Shown: positions 47,605-59,734, counted from the stretch's first letter. The stretch is DNA of 64,000 nt from Lobosporangium transversale (GCF_002105155.1 NW_019029025.1:62001-126000); one strand, 5' to 3'. The notes: a model not told the origin generated them from the letters alone. A program made the numbers and translations.

Positions 47605-48060
47605 TTATGAAGGAGCATGACTGGGACTTCTGTACATATGCCTTGAATTTGTCTCCAAAAGTTTTCTATGCTCTTCAGACTGATTACAATGGTATTTTAG
47701 ATGGGCTTAAAGGTGCTCAATAAGGTTGAGGTAAGCGAAGTTGATCACCAAGTATCTTCAATCTTGGGCTTGTTAAGATGAATCTTTATTGTTTTTTTGC
47801 TGTATGTGTAGTTGCATTGCTATGTTGAGAAATGTGGATTGCTAGATCTACACTGTGCGATACTAATTTTAGATTAGGGAGCCTAGTCTTGTAGCACTTT
47901 GAGATATATATTGACACAGTAACTTTTCCTGGAATCCAGTAAGCATCTCTAAGTCGCTATAATGAGTCCTATAGATCCAGATCATTACCTTATTTCCACC
48001 TTCTTGCCTCTTTTGACTTGATGTTCAACTCAGCGCTCAACGCAGCATTCGCCATGGAAG
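47605..48060 (-). pseudogene. Tc1/mariner-type transposase relic
   Basis: Read on the minus strand, pieces of a DDE transposase are visible in changing frames: VMIW (the conserved MVWG-type motif), WIPGKVTVSIYIS, ISQHSNATTHTAKK (the region of the second catalytic Asp, with the Asp of the usual DNA motif changed to Ser) and YLNLIEHL followed after a stop by AHLK (the third catalytic region). Spacing and order are as in Tc1-family proteins. Stops and frameshifts show it is dead. Terminal inverted repeats were not located. Confidence 0.75.
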
Positions 48061-49148
48061 CAGAGTTATGGCAAGGAAATGCATAATATACCTGGCATAC
48101 ATGGCATATTCTCCTTTTTCACCGAGACATTAAAGAAAATGAAGATCAAAAGTTTATTTTGGCACGTGTTTATTCAACGATCTAACGATTTAACGATTTA
48201 TTTTTATCGTGAATGCAATTGATCAGGAATGAAGAGAATGAGATGAACATCTGGATTTTTGCCACCAATAGATCTTTTCAAGTTCTTGTGACGAATATTT
48301 TTCAATTGATACACAAACATGTGGTCTGAAAGACCCTGACATCTCATCCTATAAATTTTTTTTTTTTTTTTTTATGTTGTCATTCTGCTGTGATAATAAA
48401 GATAGCCTCGCACACATTGGGCGAAGCACATGTTTGCTTATGACGTATTTGTACAATTAGTGTTAAATGTAACATGGTCATGTTAACTCTTAGTGTCCCA
48501 TTCAAACTCGGATCTTGATAGTAGATGGTAGTGTTAGGGGAAAGATATATAAATATGACTAATTGGACTTTATATATGCTCCTACATCAATTTTTTTGTT
48601 TCTTTGTCCTTTGATTCTTGTTTACCACATGTAGAAAAGAGATAAAAGACAACAGGACGACATGTTTCAAGTTTCAACTTTTAAAGTTTGTCAACAAAAA
48701 CCTCCAAGGAATCTTTATAAAAACAGAAATCAGCGGTTAGTTAAAAGAAGTTCCCAGATTCCTTTTATTCTCTCTTTGAAGGTTTTCAGAAATTAATGGA
48801 ATACTAGCCATACTCCATATTATTAAACACTAACGATTAGTATGCATATTCGATGAACGAGTTTTAATACATGCTCGACCCTCAGACATTCTAAAAATTA
48901 ATCGCTCATTCCGCGGAATGAGGGAACAGGAAAGCATGGGCAAATGAAGGAAAATCTATTATGCTCCATGTTGTCTTTGATCGATCGAAAAGTGACCACT
49001 TCGGTTGCAATGAGACCTCTTGTGCCACGTAAGATTAAAAGCTTAATGTTTATTTCAATTGCATGCTCTCTCTTTATATTTCTCTCTTTCTCTTTCTCTT
49101 TCTCTTTCTCTTTCTCTCTCTCTCAACCTTTTTATTTATCACATTTGG
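48061..49148. other. Intergenic region and hydrolase promoter
   Basis: About 1.1 kb, AT-rich. It ends in a CT/CTTT repeat tract (49083-49126) directly before the alpha/beta hydrolase start. No gene recognised. Confidence 0.45.
49083..49126. repeat. CTTTCT/CT tract before hydrolase start
   Basis: Repeated CTCTTT units followed by pure CT, 22 bases before ATG 49149; probably part of the leader or promoter. Confidence 0.75.
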
Positions 49149-50670
49149 ATGGCTGTTTCGATCTCTCTACTCACTTTCATAGTGGCTGTATCGGTCCCCT
49201 TGGTCGGATTTGGTGCACAAAAGCTCTACAGATCATTCATAGCTGGGCGGGGTAAAGCGCTTCCTAGCCTTAGCAGCCTTAGTCATATGCATTCGAGCAG
49301 CGCCTATCCCGAAGATTACTATCCAGGTAAGGCAGGGTCAGCACAAGAAAGGGAGAGAGAGAAAAAGAAGATTTTTAATTGAATCCCTAACGTTTTTTTC
49401 TAATCTTACATTTTTATTGTAGGTGGACACTATGCAGAGTTGACATTCGGAGAGACTCACTACTTCCGTTTTGGGCCAGAAAACGGGAAAAAGGTACAAG
49501 ACATCTTGCTTTACAACTTGCAAAGGCTATTATCCTGTGATTTACCTCTATTTCTTACTGAACAAAAAAAAACCTCTTCCTGTAAATGCACTTCATTATT
49601 TATATAGATTGTGTTTGTACACGGCCTCTCAATCCCAACCTCTGTTTATAAAAAGGTTGCTCGCCATATGGCCGATAATGGATGCCATGTCCTCTTATAT
49701 GGTAATAAAGCTCTTTATTTGTCGTGGTGTTAATTTGTCACCGATGTGTTAACTTTTTTTTTTTTTTTTTTTTTTCCTGGCAGATCTGTATTCGCGTGGT
49801 TATTCGGTTGGGCCAGCAAAAGATCACGATCCTTTTTTGTACGTTACTCAGCTAATGGAACTACTGCAACATGTTCAGTGGGATCGATGTAATTTTGTTG
49901 GACTATCACTGGTAAGGGTCTCCGCCTAACATTATGTGCTTGGCATGCTTAGTACACGTGTTTTTCGAAGTGCTGATATTTGCATTTTTACCTTGTGAGA
50001 ATATCTTACAAATAGGGAGGAGGCATTGTTGCCTGCTTTGCTCAACAATTCCCAGATGTCGTCGAGTCGGCGACATTTATTGCACCCGGTGGACTTTTAT
50101 TAGTAAGTTGAGTTCATGTGTTCATGTATTTAATATTATGCTACCTGAGTTTTTTTTTTTTTTTTTTTGCATTTAAGTACTTCAAACTAATATTATGGGT
50201 CTTTGAAGCCTTCTGAGATGCCCTGGGTTGCCAAACTATTTTTGCTGCCATATACTGAAGACATTTGTAATCACAAGGCCATCAGGAATTATTTTTCAAA
50301 AAAGAACATCGAGTCTCTGCGAAATGAGTTCAAAAACGAAAAACATGTTCCCGCGTCTGTTGAAGAAGCTGCCGAAATCTTGGATCTACAATTTAGATAC
50401 CATCCAGGGTATGCCCGAGGATTGATGTTGACGCTTAAAAAGTTCCCTTTTTCCGGGTTATTCCCCCAGTTTGCGTCATTGCAGGACCATACGTTTCCTG
50501 TACAGGTGATCTGGGGTACGCGGGATAAGGTTGTGCCTGGAACAACTGTGGAAACTCTTCAGAAACTGGTTCCTCGGATCAAAGTCACCAAAGTTGAAGG
50601 GGCAACACATAGCATTGTTATGACGCATCCGGAAACCATTATTAAACAACTTGAGGGTTTTGTCTGTTGA
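49149..50670 (+). CDS. Alpha/beta-hydrolase fold protein with N-terminal membrane segment
   Basis: Six exons: 49149-49326, 49423-49493, 49608-49701, 49784-49911, 50016-50102, 50209-50670; 339 residues. It starts MAVSISLLTFIVAVSVPLVG, a signal anchor. The fold is shown by IVFVHGLSIPTSVYKKVA (oxyanion-hole HG), DLYSRGYSVGPA, the nucleophile elbow GLSLGGG with Ser near residue 156, the acid in WGTRDKVVP (Asp near 292) and the catalytic His in GATHSIVMTHPE (near 320). All triad members are present, so it is probably an active serine hydrolase (esterase or lipase-like). The substrate cannot be deduced. The ATG at 49149 is chosen because upstream in-frame codons are a CT-rich tract. Confidence 0.88.
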
Positions 50671-50871
50671 GTTTGCCTTTGACAAATCCATGAATAAGCT
50701 TCAATTGGGGATGCATGTAGAGGAACAAGTCTTTCCTCTAATTGCACACCTTTCGATCTTTCAATTCGATATTTAAACCAATAATAAAGACACAAAATGA
50801 CATAGCCCTCTTTGTTTTTTCTTCTTCTCATTCATTCCAAGCACATTCACTTGCATCGCTCCCCATCCGTC

Positions 50872-51403
50872 ATGCCCACTACCCCTTCTACATTAAGCTC
50901 CCGCCTACAGGACCTTGTCAAGGTAACTAAACTAAACTCACTCTTAACACGTATCGAACCCGAGTTATCCAGCAGGACAACGGAAACAAATCTTAAAAGC
51001 AAAAAAAAAAAAAAAAAAGAGTTAGTGGGGGCAACCAAAAACAATGTTTTTTATTCATAATCAAACGATGTTTGCTCTATTTAAAATGGAGGAATGGAAT
51101 GGGTAAGAGGAGTTGTATACCATGATACACCTTGTGAGGGCTGGATTTCTCTAGAGGTACAAACGATCAATCTTTATCATGTTATGAAAATGCTTCTCTC
51201 ACTTATCCCACGGGATTGCTTGCGTCCAATTTGCTGTTTCTCTTTTTCTGACGACGTCTTTGCGTAACGATTCGCAAAAAAATACTCATCGAATGATTGA
51301 ATGACTGAATGACTGAATGACTGAATGACTGAATGACTGAATGACTGAATGACTGAATGACTGAATGACTGAATGATTGAATGATTGAATGACTGAATGA
51401 CCG

Positions 51404-51434
<31 letters not shown>

Positions 51435-52567
51435 GGCATAGGGTCCTCAATTCGTCTGGTGGATAGGTCATGTCGTGTTGTTGATCTGCACGGCTTTCTA
51501 TCTGCCTTACTGGCTCACTTTTAACTATAAGGCTGGTTCGCATTGGTACACGCGCGCTTTCCTTGGTGCTATTATCAGCTATGGTGTGGTCGTGTACAAG
51601 TCTTTCCCTGTAAGTATTTTTTTTAGTATATAATCAAATGTCTATTCGTCAATAACGCAGTGTCAGGAGATGATACTACGCAGCAGGATGTAGCGGTAAT
51701 CATGGTATCAACCTGTCAGGGTGAAATCCAGTCAATCGGAGAGAAGATTTTTTTTTTTTTTTTTTTTTTTCGATTGTGATCGGAAACTGCCAGGAGAGCC
51801 CTATTGGTTGCTACTCCAAATAGCCAACAAAGTGGTTAATGTCTTTGTATAGTACGACAGAAAAAAGGACTGAGTTAGAGGATCGAGCATGCAACTGTTC
51901 CCACCACAAAGCTCGCTATCATTAAATAAAAATATCCACAAAAAGGACGTTGCTCTCCAATACTCCAATACTAACATACTTGCATGCCTTTATTAATTTT
52001 TATGGCCTTCTGGATTTGTAACCTGGATATGATTAGCAAATTAAATTTGAGGCCCAATTTCTGCAGAGCATGTTTGTCGAAGAGAACGTTCAGTATTTCT
52101 TGATGGCCATCTTCTGGTGGCGTTCAACGCCTATGCTCGGTAATGGATGTACCAAGGTTTCCAAAAATGCGGTGTCCACAAGTTGTATTTGTTCTTGCTG
52201 ACATTTAGAAACCTTTTTTTTTTTTTTTTTTTTTTTTAAACTATCATCTCTTTTAAGCACCATTAATTCCATATGCTATCTTTGCATTCTTCAATGCAAT
52301 CACATACATCAGGACCAACATCATCCCAGCCATCTCTCCCCCCTCTGAGACTGATCCCAAGGCTTCTCAAGCTACAGGACTTTCACAAAAAATCCTGAAC
52401 TTTACCAGGAACAATCATGCTAAGGCCATGGCATTTGTTGCCTATGTCGAGGTCATTGGTGTCATGGGCTCGTTGATCCTTGGGGCCATTACGTAAGCTT
52501 TTTTTTTTTATTTTTTTTTTATCTATCGAAATGACATATTATTTTTTACTTTGAATCTAAGTAAGGG

Positions 52568-52607
<40 letters not shown>

Positions 52608-52843
52608 GTAGGTTCCAATCGTCATTCTTCTCACCACTCTTATATGCCAACTTTTTGCGTTTCCGCTACTTCTTCTCTATCCACACTCGTGCCACATTTG
52701 CGCTTCTTCGTGCTCGCATGGATGCCCACGTCATTGGTAACCCAAAGCTCCCTCCCAAAGCCATTAAGGCATACGAGGTCTTGCGTGGGGCTGTCACCCG
52801 CTTTGGTATGGCCGCTGTTCAGCAACCCACTGCTGCTCAGTAA
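50872..52843 (+). CDS. TMEM33/Pom33 family membrane protein
   Basis: Five exons: 50872-50922, 51442-51609, 52037-52139, 52258-52492, 52612-52843; 262 residues. The family comprises ER and nuclear-envelope membrane proteins (yeast Pom33/Per33) that help shape ER tubules and position nuclear pores. Hydrophobic segments include WWIGHVVLLICTAFYLPYWL, FLGAIISYGVVVYKSF, IPYAIFAFFNAITYI and FVAYVEVIGVMGSLILGAIT; the C-terminal region FFSPLLYANFLRFRYFFS and IHTRATFALLRARMDAHVIG is the conserved amphipathic end. Intron 1 (50923-51441) contains an 8-base minisatellite and a T run of about 26 bases close to the acceptor. Introns 2, 3 and 4 also contain long T runs. Confidence 0.88.
51291..51402. repeat. 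GAATGACT minisatellite in an intron
   Basis: Fourteen tandem 8-base units; most are GAATGACT, a few at the ends are GAATGATT. It lies inside intron 1 of the TMEM33 gene just before a T run. Confidence 0.95.
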
Positions 52844-53087
52844 CTCCTCCAATGCCATGTTGCTAGCTATAGTGTTCATCTTATGTATTAAAAAAAGCTC
52901 GCATCTACCTTGTTGGGAATCGCATGTTTTTTCAATGTTGTTTCGTTATCTTTATTAACCTTTGTATATGAATGGGAGATGAACTATGCTAAATGGTGGA
53001 TAAAAAAAAAGTCAAGAGAGCCATGATAAACATGCGGGAAAAAAAATTCATGATAATAAAATGATATCCATTGTTCTTGATACTCCT

Positions 53088-53538
53088 TTATGCTTTGGGA
53101 GCAGCTGCGGCAGCCTCAGCAGCTTTGATGGCATTTGCTTCGGCTGTCTGGAACAGATGCATAATAAAGTCCTGCTGCTCCTTTGTTGTGGCCTTGGTAA
53201 GCTCGCTATACGAGGTTGGGTGCTGTTGTTGTAATGCGGTGAACACATCGCGGAAGAGAATATAGGGGTCCAGATTATCCAGTGGCGACTCAAAGTAAAG
53301 CTCTTCTTCCAGTTCATCCCACAATGACTCTTCGTCATCCTCACGATCAGCGGGACGATTCTTGGAGGCTTGCTTAGCCAGATATTCAATGTATTCGTGG
53401 CCTTCGTCAAAGACATCCTCCTCGTCATCAACCCATTCCTCCTCAACAAGATCTGCTTCTGGGTGAAGCACATCATTCTCACCCTCTTCATCCTCATCAT
53501 CTCCGATATCGTACATCTTTTCCATTTCTTTGCGCTCT

Positions 53539-53569
<31 letters not shown>

Positions 53570-56500
53570 GAGAAATTAATTCAACGGATCAGTCTCCATA
53601 ATACAAGTAGGTCAGTCAAAAAAAAAAAAAAAAAAAAAAAAAAGAGGTGGTTGATACACTTACTTGCTTGGGCTTCGGGAAGTCCCTCAAAATTGCTCAA
53701 GATACCATTTAAAATTTGAGACCATCCGCTCTGAAGCGCAGGCGGCTGCTGCTCGACAGGGACACTGAGAATAGAGCACAACGCAACAATCGACAATTTC
53801 TTGTCATGAACACGCGATAACTTGTCCAAGCTTGTGAACCAAACTGTCAAGAAGCGTTGAGTCCAGCCATTCTCTTCCAGGATACGCAGTGTAATTGAAG
53901 GATTGTAATATAAAGCGTTCATGACAACCTCGACCGCCTGAATACGGAACTCAGTCATCCGGATGCGCTCTGGTGGAGCGAGATGCTCAAAGACTAGGGC
54001 CAAAATAGGGCCTACATACTTGTCGACATGTCCCCTGCAATTCAACAATAGAGATTCTGCCAGTTTACAGCCCGAGACGCGATCATTTTCGCCCAAACGG
54101 TCGCTTTTCATGACGGTCTCAAAAATGTCATAGATCATATGCTGGACATTCTCGTTGCTAATAACAACATCCTTGCCGTATGAGATATAGTTGTCGAGAG
54201 ATGGAAGCATTTCTTCTATAAAGTCCAAAGCAGACTCCTTGAAGGTCTTGTAGATTAGCTCAAAGACGCTCCACATATTAGGGGAGATAGTCTTACCCGA
54301 GAACGTAAAGCTGTCAATGATTTCAAAAACACCATCAAAGAGATCATGGATCGCATTCTGAAGCGTGAACTGAATAGCAGGCATGAGCGCCATCTCAAGT
54401 TGATTCATGACCTCAGGTGTGCTCTCAAGACTGAGGATTAAAGTACCCATGGTCTTCAGAACACCCATTGCAGCCATGGTCTTGTTTGAAGCCTCGTCGA
54501 GTGCAGCGTCGTCAAGATCATCAAGTCCATCAATTCCTTTGTCCATGTCCTCACAAATGCGCAAGAACGTGTCGCGCAGCTGCTCGCAAAGTTGGACCGC
54601 AAAAGGAGCCAGGTCTTGAGCAAAAACCTCAACAAACTCGTCCATGACTTCCGCTAATGTGTCCACATCAATTTGGCTAGTCATGGCCAACAGCTCGTGC
54701 ATGACAAATTTGAGATGAGGTTTCATAGCTTCACAGACTACCTCATGACGGATCATAGGACGAAGAGCCAAAGCGGCAGTAACTTTAACCGGGAGCTCCT
54801 GATCACGGAGGCATTCCATCAAGCCAGCAAATGCAATCGCCAAATTATTTTTATCATTAAAATCCAAATCGCTAAATTGATTGATCATCTCGCAGGCCTG
54901 TTAATTTGGAAAGAAGCCGAGGGTCCTTTGTTTCGTCAATAAGCAGGCATTAGGGTTTCAAAAAATAAAAAAAGTGAGAAAGAAAAAAATAAAAGTTAAA
55001 GGAGAAGAACTTACACGAGCGCGAAGGAAAGGATATTGGCTCTTTAATTCGGGAAAGACATGATTGACAAAGAGAGGCTCCATCATGCCCGCCAATGATT
55101 TCTAAATGAGCAATAAAACAAACAACCACAGGTTAAATATTGTAATCCGTAGAAAGAACTTATGCCCAAGATGGTATCCAGTAATAAGATTCTTAAAGCC
55201 GCACTGGCTCACCTTGCGCAGGATCAAAGTCGACAAAGCACCAATCATAACTAGAGCGCCATCCTTTTCTCTGGGATTCTTTGAATCAGTAGACGCTTCA
55301 CTGTATTTTTGAAGAACATTATTAGCAAGCGTGAGGGTTTGCATGAAAGCGTTCTGACGATAGCGAGCCATGACAGTCAAAAAATTAACGGCAGCAGCGG
55401 AGGGGCTTGTAAAGTCTTCCAGCATGTCAATCTTGGCGTGAACATATTCAACAGGATCGTCAAGCCAGAGAGCTTCATCTGCAGCAGTGAAGCACAACTG
55501 AGGGAAAATGAAATGGGTAATCAGTGTCTCAGAATGAGGCTTCATAAGGGACCAGATATGCTTGTCTTTCACACTAAAAAAAAGGACATAAAAAGAAGCG
55601 AAGTAATGGTGAGTCAAATGATAGTGTTAATGAGCAGTAGAGTACTGATCCAATATCATGCTGTTCAGGTCTTATGTACCATTCTTCAAAAAAGTTTCCA
55701 ATCAGGCAGAGTACGCGCGGGCTTATCCAAGCCTGCTTAGCAATCCAAAGCTCAACTTGTTTTAAGTAAGCAGTCAAAATATTGGGTGCAAAGTTGGAAA
55801 CAAATGTCTTGGCAAAAGGTTTGAATTTGGAATCTGCAGGCAAGGATACAGGGTTTCCGTATCTAGTGTAAAGACGGTTCAAACACTGATAAGCCCAACG
55901 CTTGGCCTTCCACCAAGGGTGCTTCTCTAGCTCTTCAGGGTCAGTAGGAAGGCCTTCTGTGGGGACAGGTTTCTCGACCATTTGAAGAAGCAGAGTCCCC
56001 CACGGAATCAATGAAGCAGTGTCTCGCTGGCGTTCTGAAAGATCAACCTGGATGGTATAGTGGTAGCATTTGAAGATCAGTTTGAGCATTTCTGCAGCTT
56101 CGACATTATTAGCACTTATCAGTCCTGCTCCGATCTGTTGAATCGCAGGGAAGAAAGTCGAAATAATCTCATCCAGTGGCTCGCGCTCCTCGATTTTAAA
56201 TCTATACATTAAGGAGGAAGTAAATAAATAAGAAATAAAGATAAGCGAAGTGAATAACTGTATAGATTTTTTTTTTTCTAATAATAATAAAAAAAAGAAA
56301 CTGATGTAGGGTAGACGAGCTGCCATTATGCCATAATCTTTCGTACTTGTAGACGCGGAGGACTTCTTTCAAAGCAATAAGGCCAACAAAGACAATCTTA
56401 TGGTCTTGAGACTGAAGTAATGTCTGGACAGTGTTGAGATAGCCAGGAAACTTTTGAGGAAAGTCGTTAGACAAGATTGTGCCTAAGACAGTAATCAGCT

Positions 56501-57176
56501 GTGTGCTGTGAACAATAATTTAGTTTCATCAGTCAGTTGATTATCATGAGTAATAATTACTTGATAAAAGGAGAGTTATATAGTGAGTAGACTTGTCCCT
56601 TTACCGAACAAGGGGAGGGGCGGAGACAAGAAGTTGCAAGATGTTTGACTTGATGGTATCCTTGTCAGCCTCTGCGATCTTGAGGTGATCCGTATTGTCC
56701 TGCTCTGGCTCGTACCAATAGCGTCTGACCGCGTTCTTGAAGTAGATGGAAGCTGTTGTGGGAAAATAAGGATAAGGCTGTGAGAATCTCGGTCACTTTA
56801 TTACTCAAGTTACTTTGACATTAAAAGCATTAGTTTAGTTTCAAGTCCTACCAGCCTGACGAACATGGATCTCAGATTCTTCAGCACCAACAATCTGCAT
56901 AGATTGAATGAGTATTCCCTGTGTATTCTCCAGCTAGCCAATTGAAAGGGAAAAAACGTATACATGATGAATAAATGTCATCGATTGTAGTCTGCACTAC
57001 ACGGGATGATAAAGGCGTGAATACATCTTTGGGATATGTGGTTGGGTGTTTTAAGTTTTTGTTCAAGAAGTGCCTGTCTATCATACCTGCTTCAGCTTTA
57101 GTTCCGCCTGCATCCGTAGATTAGGATCGGGCTGGAAAGTCGCCTGGAAAAGCTGGTAGAGGCCTTGAATGTCCAT
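53088..57176 (-). CDS. Importin-7/8 type karyopherin (Nmd5/Sxm1 family)
   Basis: Nine exons on the minus strand: 57176-57087, 56933-56852, 56752-56605, 56505-56347, 56201-55680, 55573-55213, 55101-55015, 54897-53664, 53536-53088; about 1043 residues, typical of importin-7. It carries cargo into the nucleus through pores and releases it on RanGTP. The importin-beta N-terminal domain begins MDIQGLYQLFQATFQPDPNL and contains HVRQAASIYFKNAVRRYWY; HEAT-repeat segments follow (LITVLGTILSNDFPQKFPGY, CLNRLYTRYGNP, FEECVKDKHIWSLMKPH, DEALWLDDPVEYVHAKIDML, DLDFNDKNNLAIAFAGLMEC, VMDEFVEVFAQDLAPFAVQL). The acidic C-terminal region (DDEDEEGENDVLHPEADLVE) and the final Ala-rich tail are as in the family. 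Which of the two yeast paralogues it corresponds to cannot be told. Confidence 0.92.
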
Positions 57177-57436
57177 TCTGATCTCCTGTTAATTAATAAA
57201 AAGAAATGAATGAGGAGAGGGGGAAATGGGACAAGACTTAAGAAATGACAGAAAAAGATCAACAAAAAAAATTTTTTTTAAAGTGTTTGCCACACTTGGC
57301 TTTAAAACTTTATTTTCCGCATTTGCATGTCTGTGCCAAAAGAGGCGTGTGTGGACCCTGCTTTTACTTTTTTTTTTTATTTTTGGCTTGGTCTTTTTTA
57401 TCCATTCCAACATTCACAATCCTTCCTTTTTGCCTT
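57177..57436. promoter_or_regulatory. Divergent promoter between importin and Cdc26
   Basis: 260 bases separate the two start codons. AT-rich with a T-rich stretch before the Cdc26 ATG. No specific element recognised. Confidence 0.45.
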
Positions 57437-57748
57437 ATGCTCCGACGTGATCCTACTCGAATTGAACTTAGAACAGAAGATCTTGCTGACTTTGACCGCG
57501 CCAGGGAGGAGTACGCTGCCTCTGTCAAAGCAGCCAAGAAGGACCTTCTTCGGCGCTCCAAGGCGATCACAACTGGACCACCTCCGCCTACACCTATAAC
57601 TTCAGAAGGTCTAGCGACAGCTTCAGGTAGTAGAACTAGTACTAGCAAGAGTAAAGATAAGGGCAAAGAAACGCAGCTGGATCCCATTCAGATGGCACAA
57701 CAGGAACGGAAAGGAAAGAGCATTCGGGATCGCATTCTTGGAGATTGA
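57437..57748 (+). CDS. CDC26: Anaphase-promoting complex subunit Cdc26/Apc12
   Basis: A single-exon gene of 103 residues that begins MLRRDPTRIELRTEDLADFD. The N-terminal MLRR-PTR-ELK/R-x-DL signature is the part of Cdc26 that threads into the TPR lumen of Apc6/Cdc16 and stabilises it, with the first Met buried; its position at the very start fixes the ATG at 57437 although the frame is open further upstream. A helix follows (FDRAREEYAASVKAAKKDLL), then a disordered Ser/Thr/Pro/Lys linker and a short C-terminal motif SIRDRILGD. Length is slightly above the animal protein. Divergent from the importin gene. Confidence 0.85.
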   Translation: MLRRDPTRIELRTEDLADFDRAREEYAASVKAAKKDLLRRSKAITTGPPPPTPITSEGLATASGSRTSTSKSKDKGKETQLDPIQMAQQERKGKSIRDRILGD

Positions 57749-57952
57749 AAATATATGACTACTTCCCTCCATTTTACTTTACTCCCAACAGATTAGCAGA
57801 TTAGTCAAGCATAATTAGGATGCCCTGGGAATTGCACAAGACCTCTTTTCTATTTACGCATGAAGTCTTCTTTTAACCTGATTCATAAAACCATCCTGGT
57901 TCATTCTTATATGAGCCTCTAAATAAAATATGTTTGTCTTTGTACCTTGTGG
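57749..57952. other. Short spacer
   Basis: 3' flank of Cdc26, with AATAAA near 57923. Nothing else seen. Confidence 0.4.
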
Positions 57953-58401
57953 TAGACTCGTCACCAGCCTAGGGTCGAAGTCACGTGAGAAACATGAACG
58001 TGCTGCAAAGCGGAGTTGCCTATTGAGGCAATTTGTGGCCGCTCTCGCCGAAGCTTCTTAGACTCAAAAAGTGTCCACCAAGAATAACAAAAGAAAATAG
58101 AGGCGAATAACTTTGACGACAAATAGCACTATAGGATGCCAAAAGCAAAGCCGGGTGCTTCCCAGGTGAGCTCACAAACCGAGTCAAAAACTTGCTGTGA
58201 AGAAGACGAAAATAAAGATGAACGGCAAGATGAAATGTGGGCGAAAACTGAAGACTTTATCGAAAGAAGGTTCTTTCGCATTTATAGTGCTAGTCTACAG
58301 GTCAGGCTGTGGTGGTTTCTAGGCGAGGCCTCAAGAGACGGACTCGCCTATGGCTACTAAAAGGCTTCCCATAAAGGATCCTCCTAACTGTGGATGGAAT
58401 G
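57953..58401 (+). repeat. Second dispersed copy of the 21-kb repeat unit
   Basis: Matches 21763-22213 in the same orientation, from GTAGACTCGTCACCAG to CTGTGGATGGAATG, with scattered substitutions. It lacks the right part of the unit (22214-22326) and both inverted arms. In this copy a 74-codon frame (58136-58360, containing DEMWAKTEDFIERRFF) is uninterrupted, whereas the other copy has a stop. This shows a dispersed, not purely local, repeat. Confidence 0.9.
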
Positions 58402-58609
58402 AAAATTAGACAGTTATTAATGGTCAGTCACAGCATGTTTAGATTACATGATAGAGCGCTTCATCACACTGACGTGTATATTTTTTCTTTTTATTTCCAT
58501 TTGCCATAATTTTGACATCCTTTAACACTTCTATCTGATATTCCAAACTTCTCCTGTTTTCTACCCTCTGTCCATCTATACTCTTGTTTCTAAACGGTTT
58601 GAAATCACC

Positions 58610-59110
58610 ATGGCAGGCAGCGTTTTGGTATACTTGAAGAACGTAAGAAAAAGTGCCTTTGTATTTTATATTTGATACCCATCAATTTGTCCTTTTTGCT
58701 GACTTGTGTATTTCAAATAATCATAGTCAATAGTCGGCTTAACAGCATCGAGACAGAGGACAGCGGGGACATCAAAGAGAGCTACCGATGAGGCTGAAGC
58801 TGTGAAAGGTAAGGGAAGGTTGAGCAAACCTAGCGGATCAAATAAAAGAAAGGCTGTAGAATCGACTCAAGTTGTGGAGGATGAAGGAGAAGGAAGCAAG
58901 CCCAAAGAACCAAAGAAGAGTATAACGAGGACATCAATGAGAACTGCCGCTGAGCCTCTAGTTATGGAAAGTAAAGGAAGGTTGAGCAAACCCAGTGGAT
59001 CAAATAAAAGGAAAGGTGAGTTGAATCAAGCGGAGGACGACAAGCCCAATAGGTCAATCAGGGATAAGAGACCAAGAAAAATGGAAACTGGGATATTACC
59101 CAGTTTGTGA
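58610..59110 (+). CDS. Small basic hypothetical protein with internal repeat
   Basis: Two exons, 58610-58642 and 58727-59110, phase 0 at the GTAAGA/ATAG junction, giving about 138 residues beginning MAGSVLVYLKN. The peptide KGRLSKPSGSNKRK occurs twice, near residues 37 and 95, separated by an acidic/basic linker (VVEDEGEGSKPKEPKKS). Overall very Lys/Arg/Ser rich, so a disordered nuclear or nucleic-acid-binding protein is possible. The last 80 bases overlap an antisense frame that also looks protein-like (59250-59026, starting MDAEFDRLISTQWEFSHKYR). One of the two is probably spurious or a relic. No family recognised. Confidence 0.45.
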
Positions 59111-59255
59111 TGCACAAAGTCTTTACGCTTTTGAATATTTTCCACATCCTTGATTTCAGAGAGGTAGAATTTACTCCGATCCACAACAGGCCGATATTTG
59201 TGCGAGAACTCCCACTGGGTCGATATTAATCTGTCAAACTCAGCATCCATTAGTC

Positions 59256-59286
<31 letters not shown>

Positions 59287-59734
59287 ATCATAAACCATGG
59301 AGTTGGTTCATTTTATAAGTTTTTTTTTTAAAGAGCCTCTTGCACAGGCTGTGTCACGCGCGAACCATGCTCGGCGGATGTAAGGATGATGACTATACTA
59401 TAGAAACCATTCTCGTCCTAGCATCCGGCTATACCATCTACCAGATTTAGAGGCCAAGGACTATGGATCTGTACTATATAGTACACGGATGTATTGGTCT
59501 CTAGCATTGTTGACTAAATACACCAAATAAACCTTTAGGCTCTGCTCCTTGCTGGTCGATAACCAGCCTCCTTCAAAATCTTCGTCTCTCTCGTTTCAAG
59601 TTGTATAAGAGATTCAAATCTACGGAATAGATGCCCCTATTGGCCCAGAGCGCATCTATTTAACAGACATTTCCAGTAATAAGAAATTTGTTCAGAATAA
59701 GCTATGGAATAAAGAATGAATAACAATGATCACG
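59111..59734. other. Spacer with fragment similarity to the neighbouring Crinkler-like frame
   Basis: Contains an A run at 59257-59284. At 59618-59653 the plus strand reads IYGIDAPIGPER, resembling LYGVDAPIGQKR encoded on the opposite strand at about 59850-59805, so the two fragments are inverted relatives. Confidence 0.4.

Noticed and set aside
51203..51543. Frames with repeated QSFSHSVI peptides
   Set aside because: They are translations of the GAATGACT minisatellite, which lies in an intron on the other strand.
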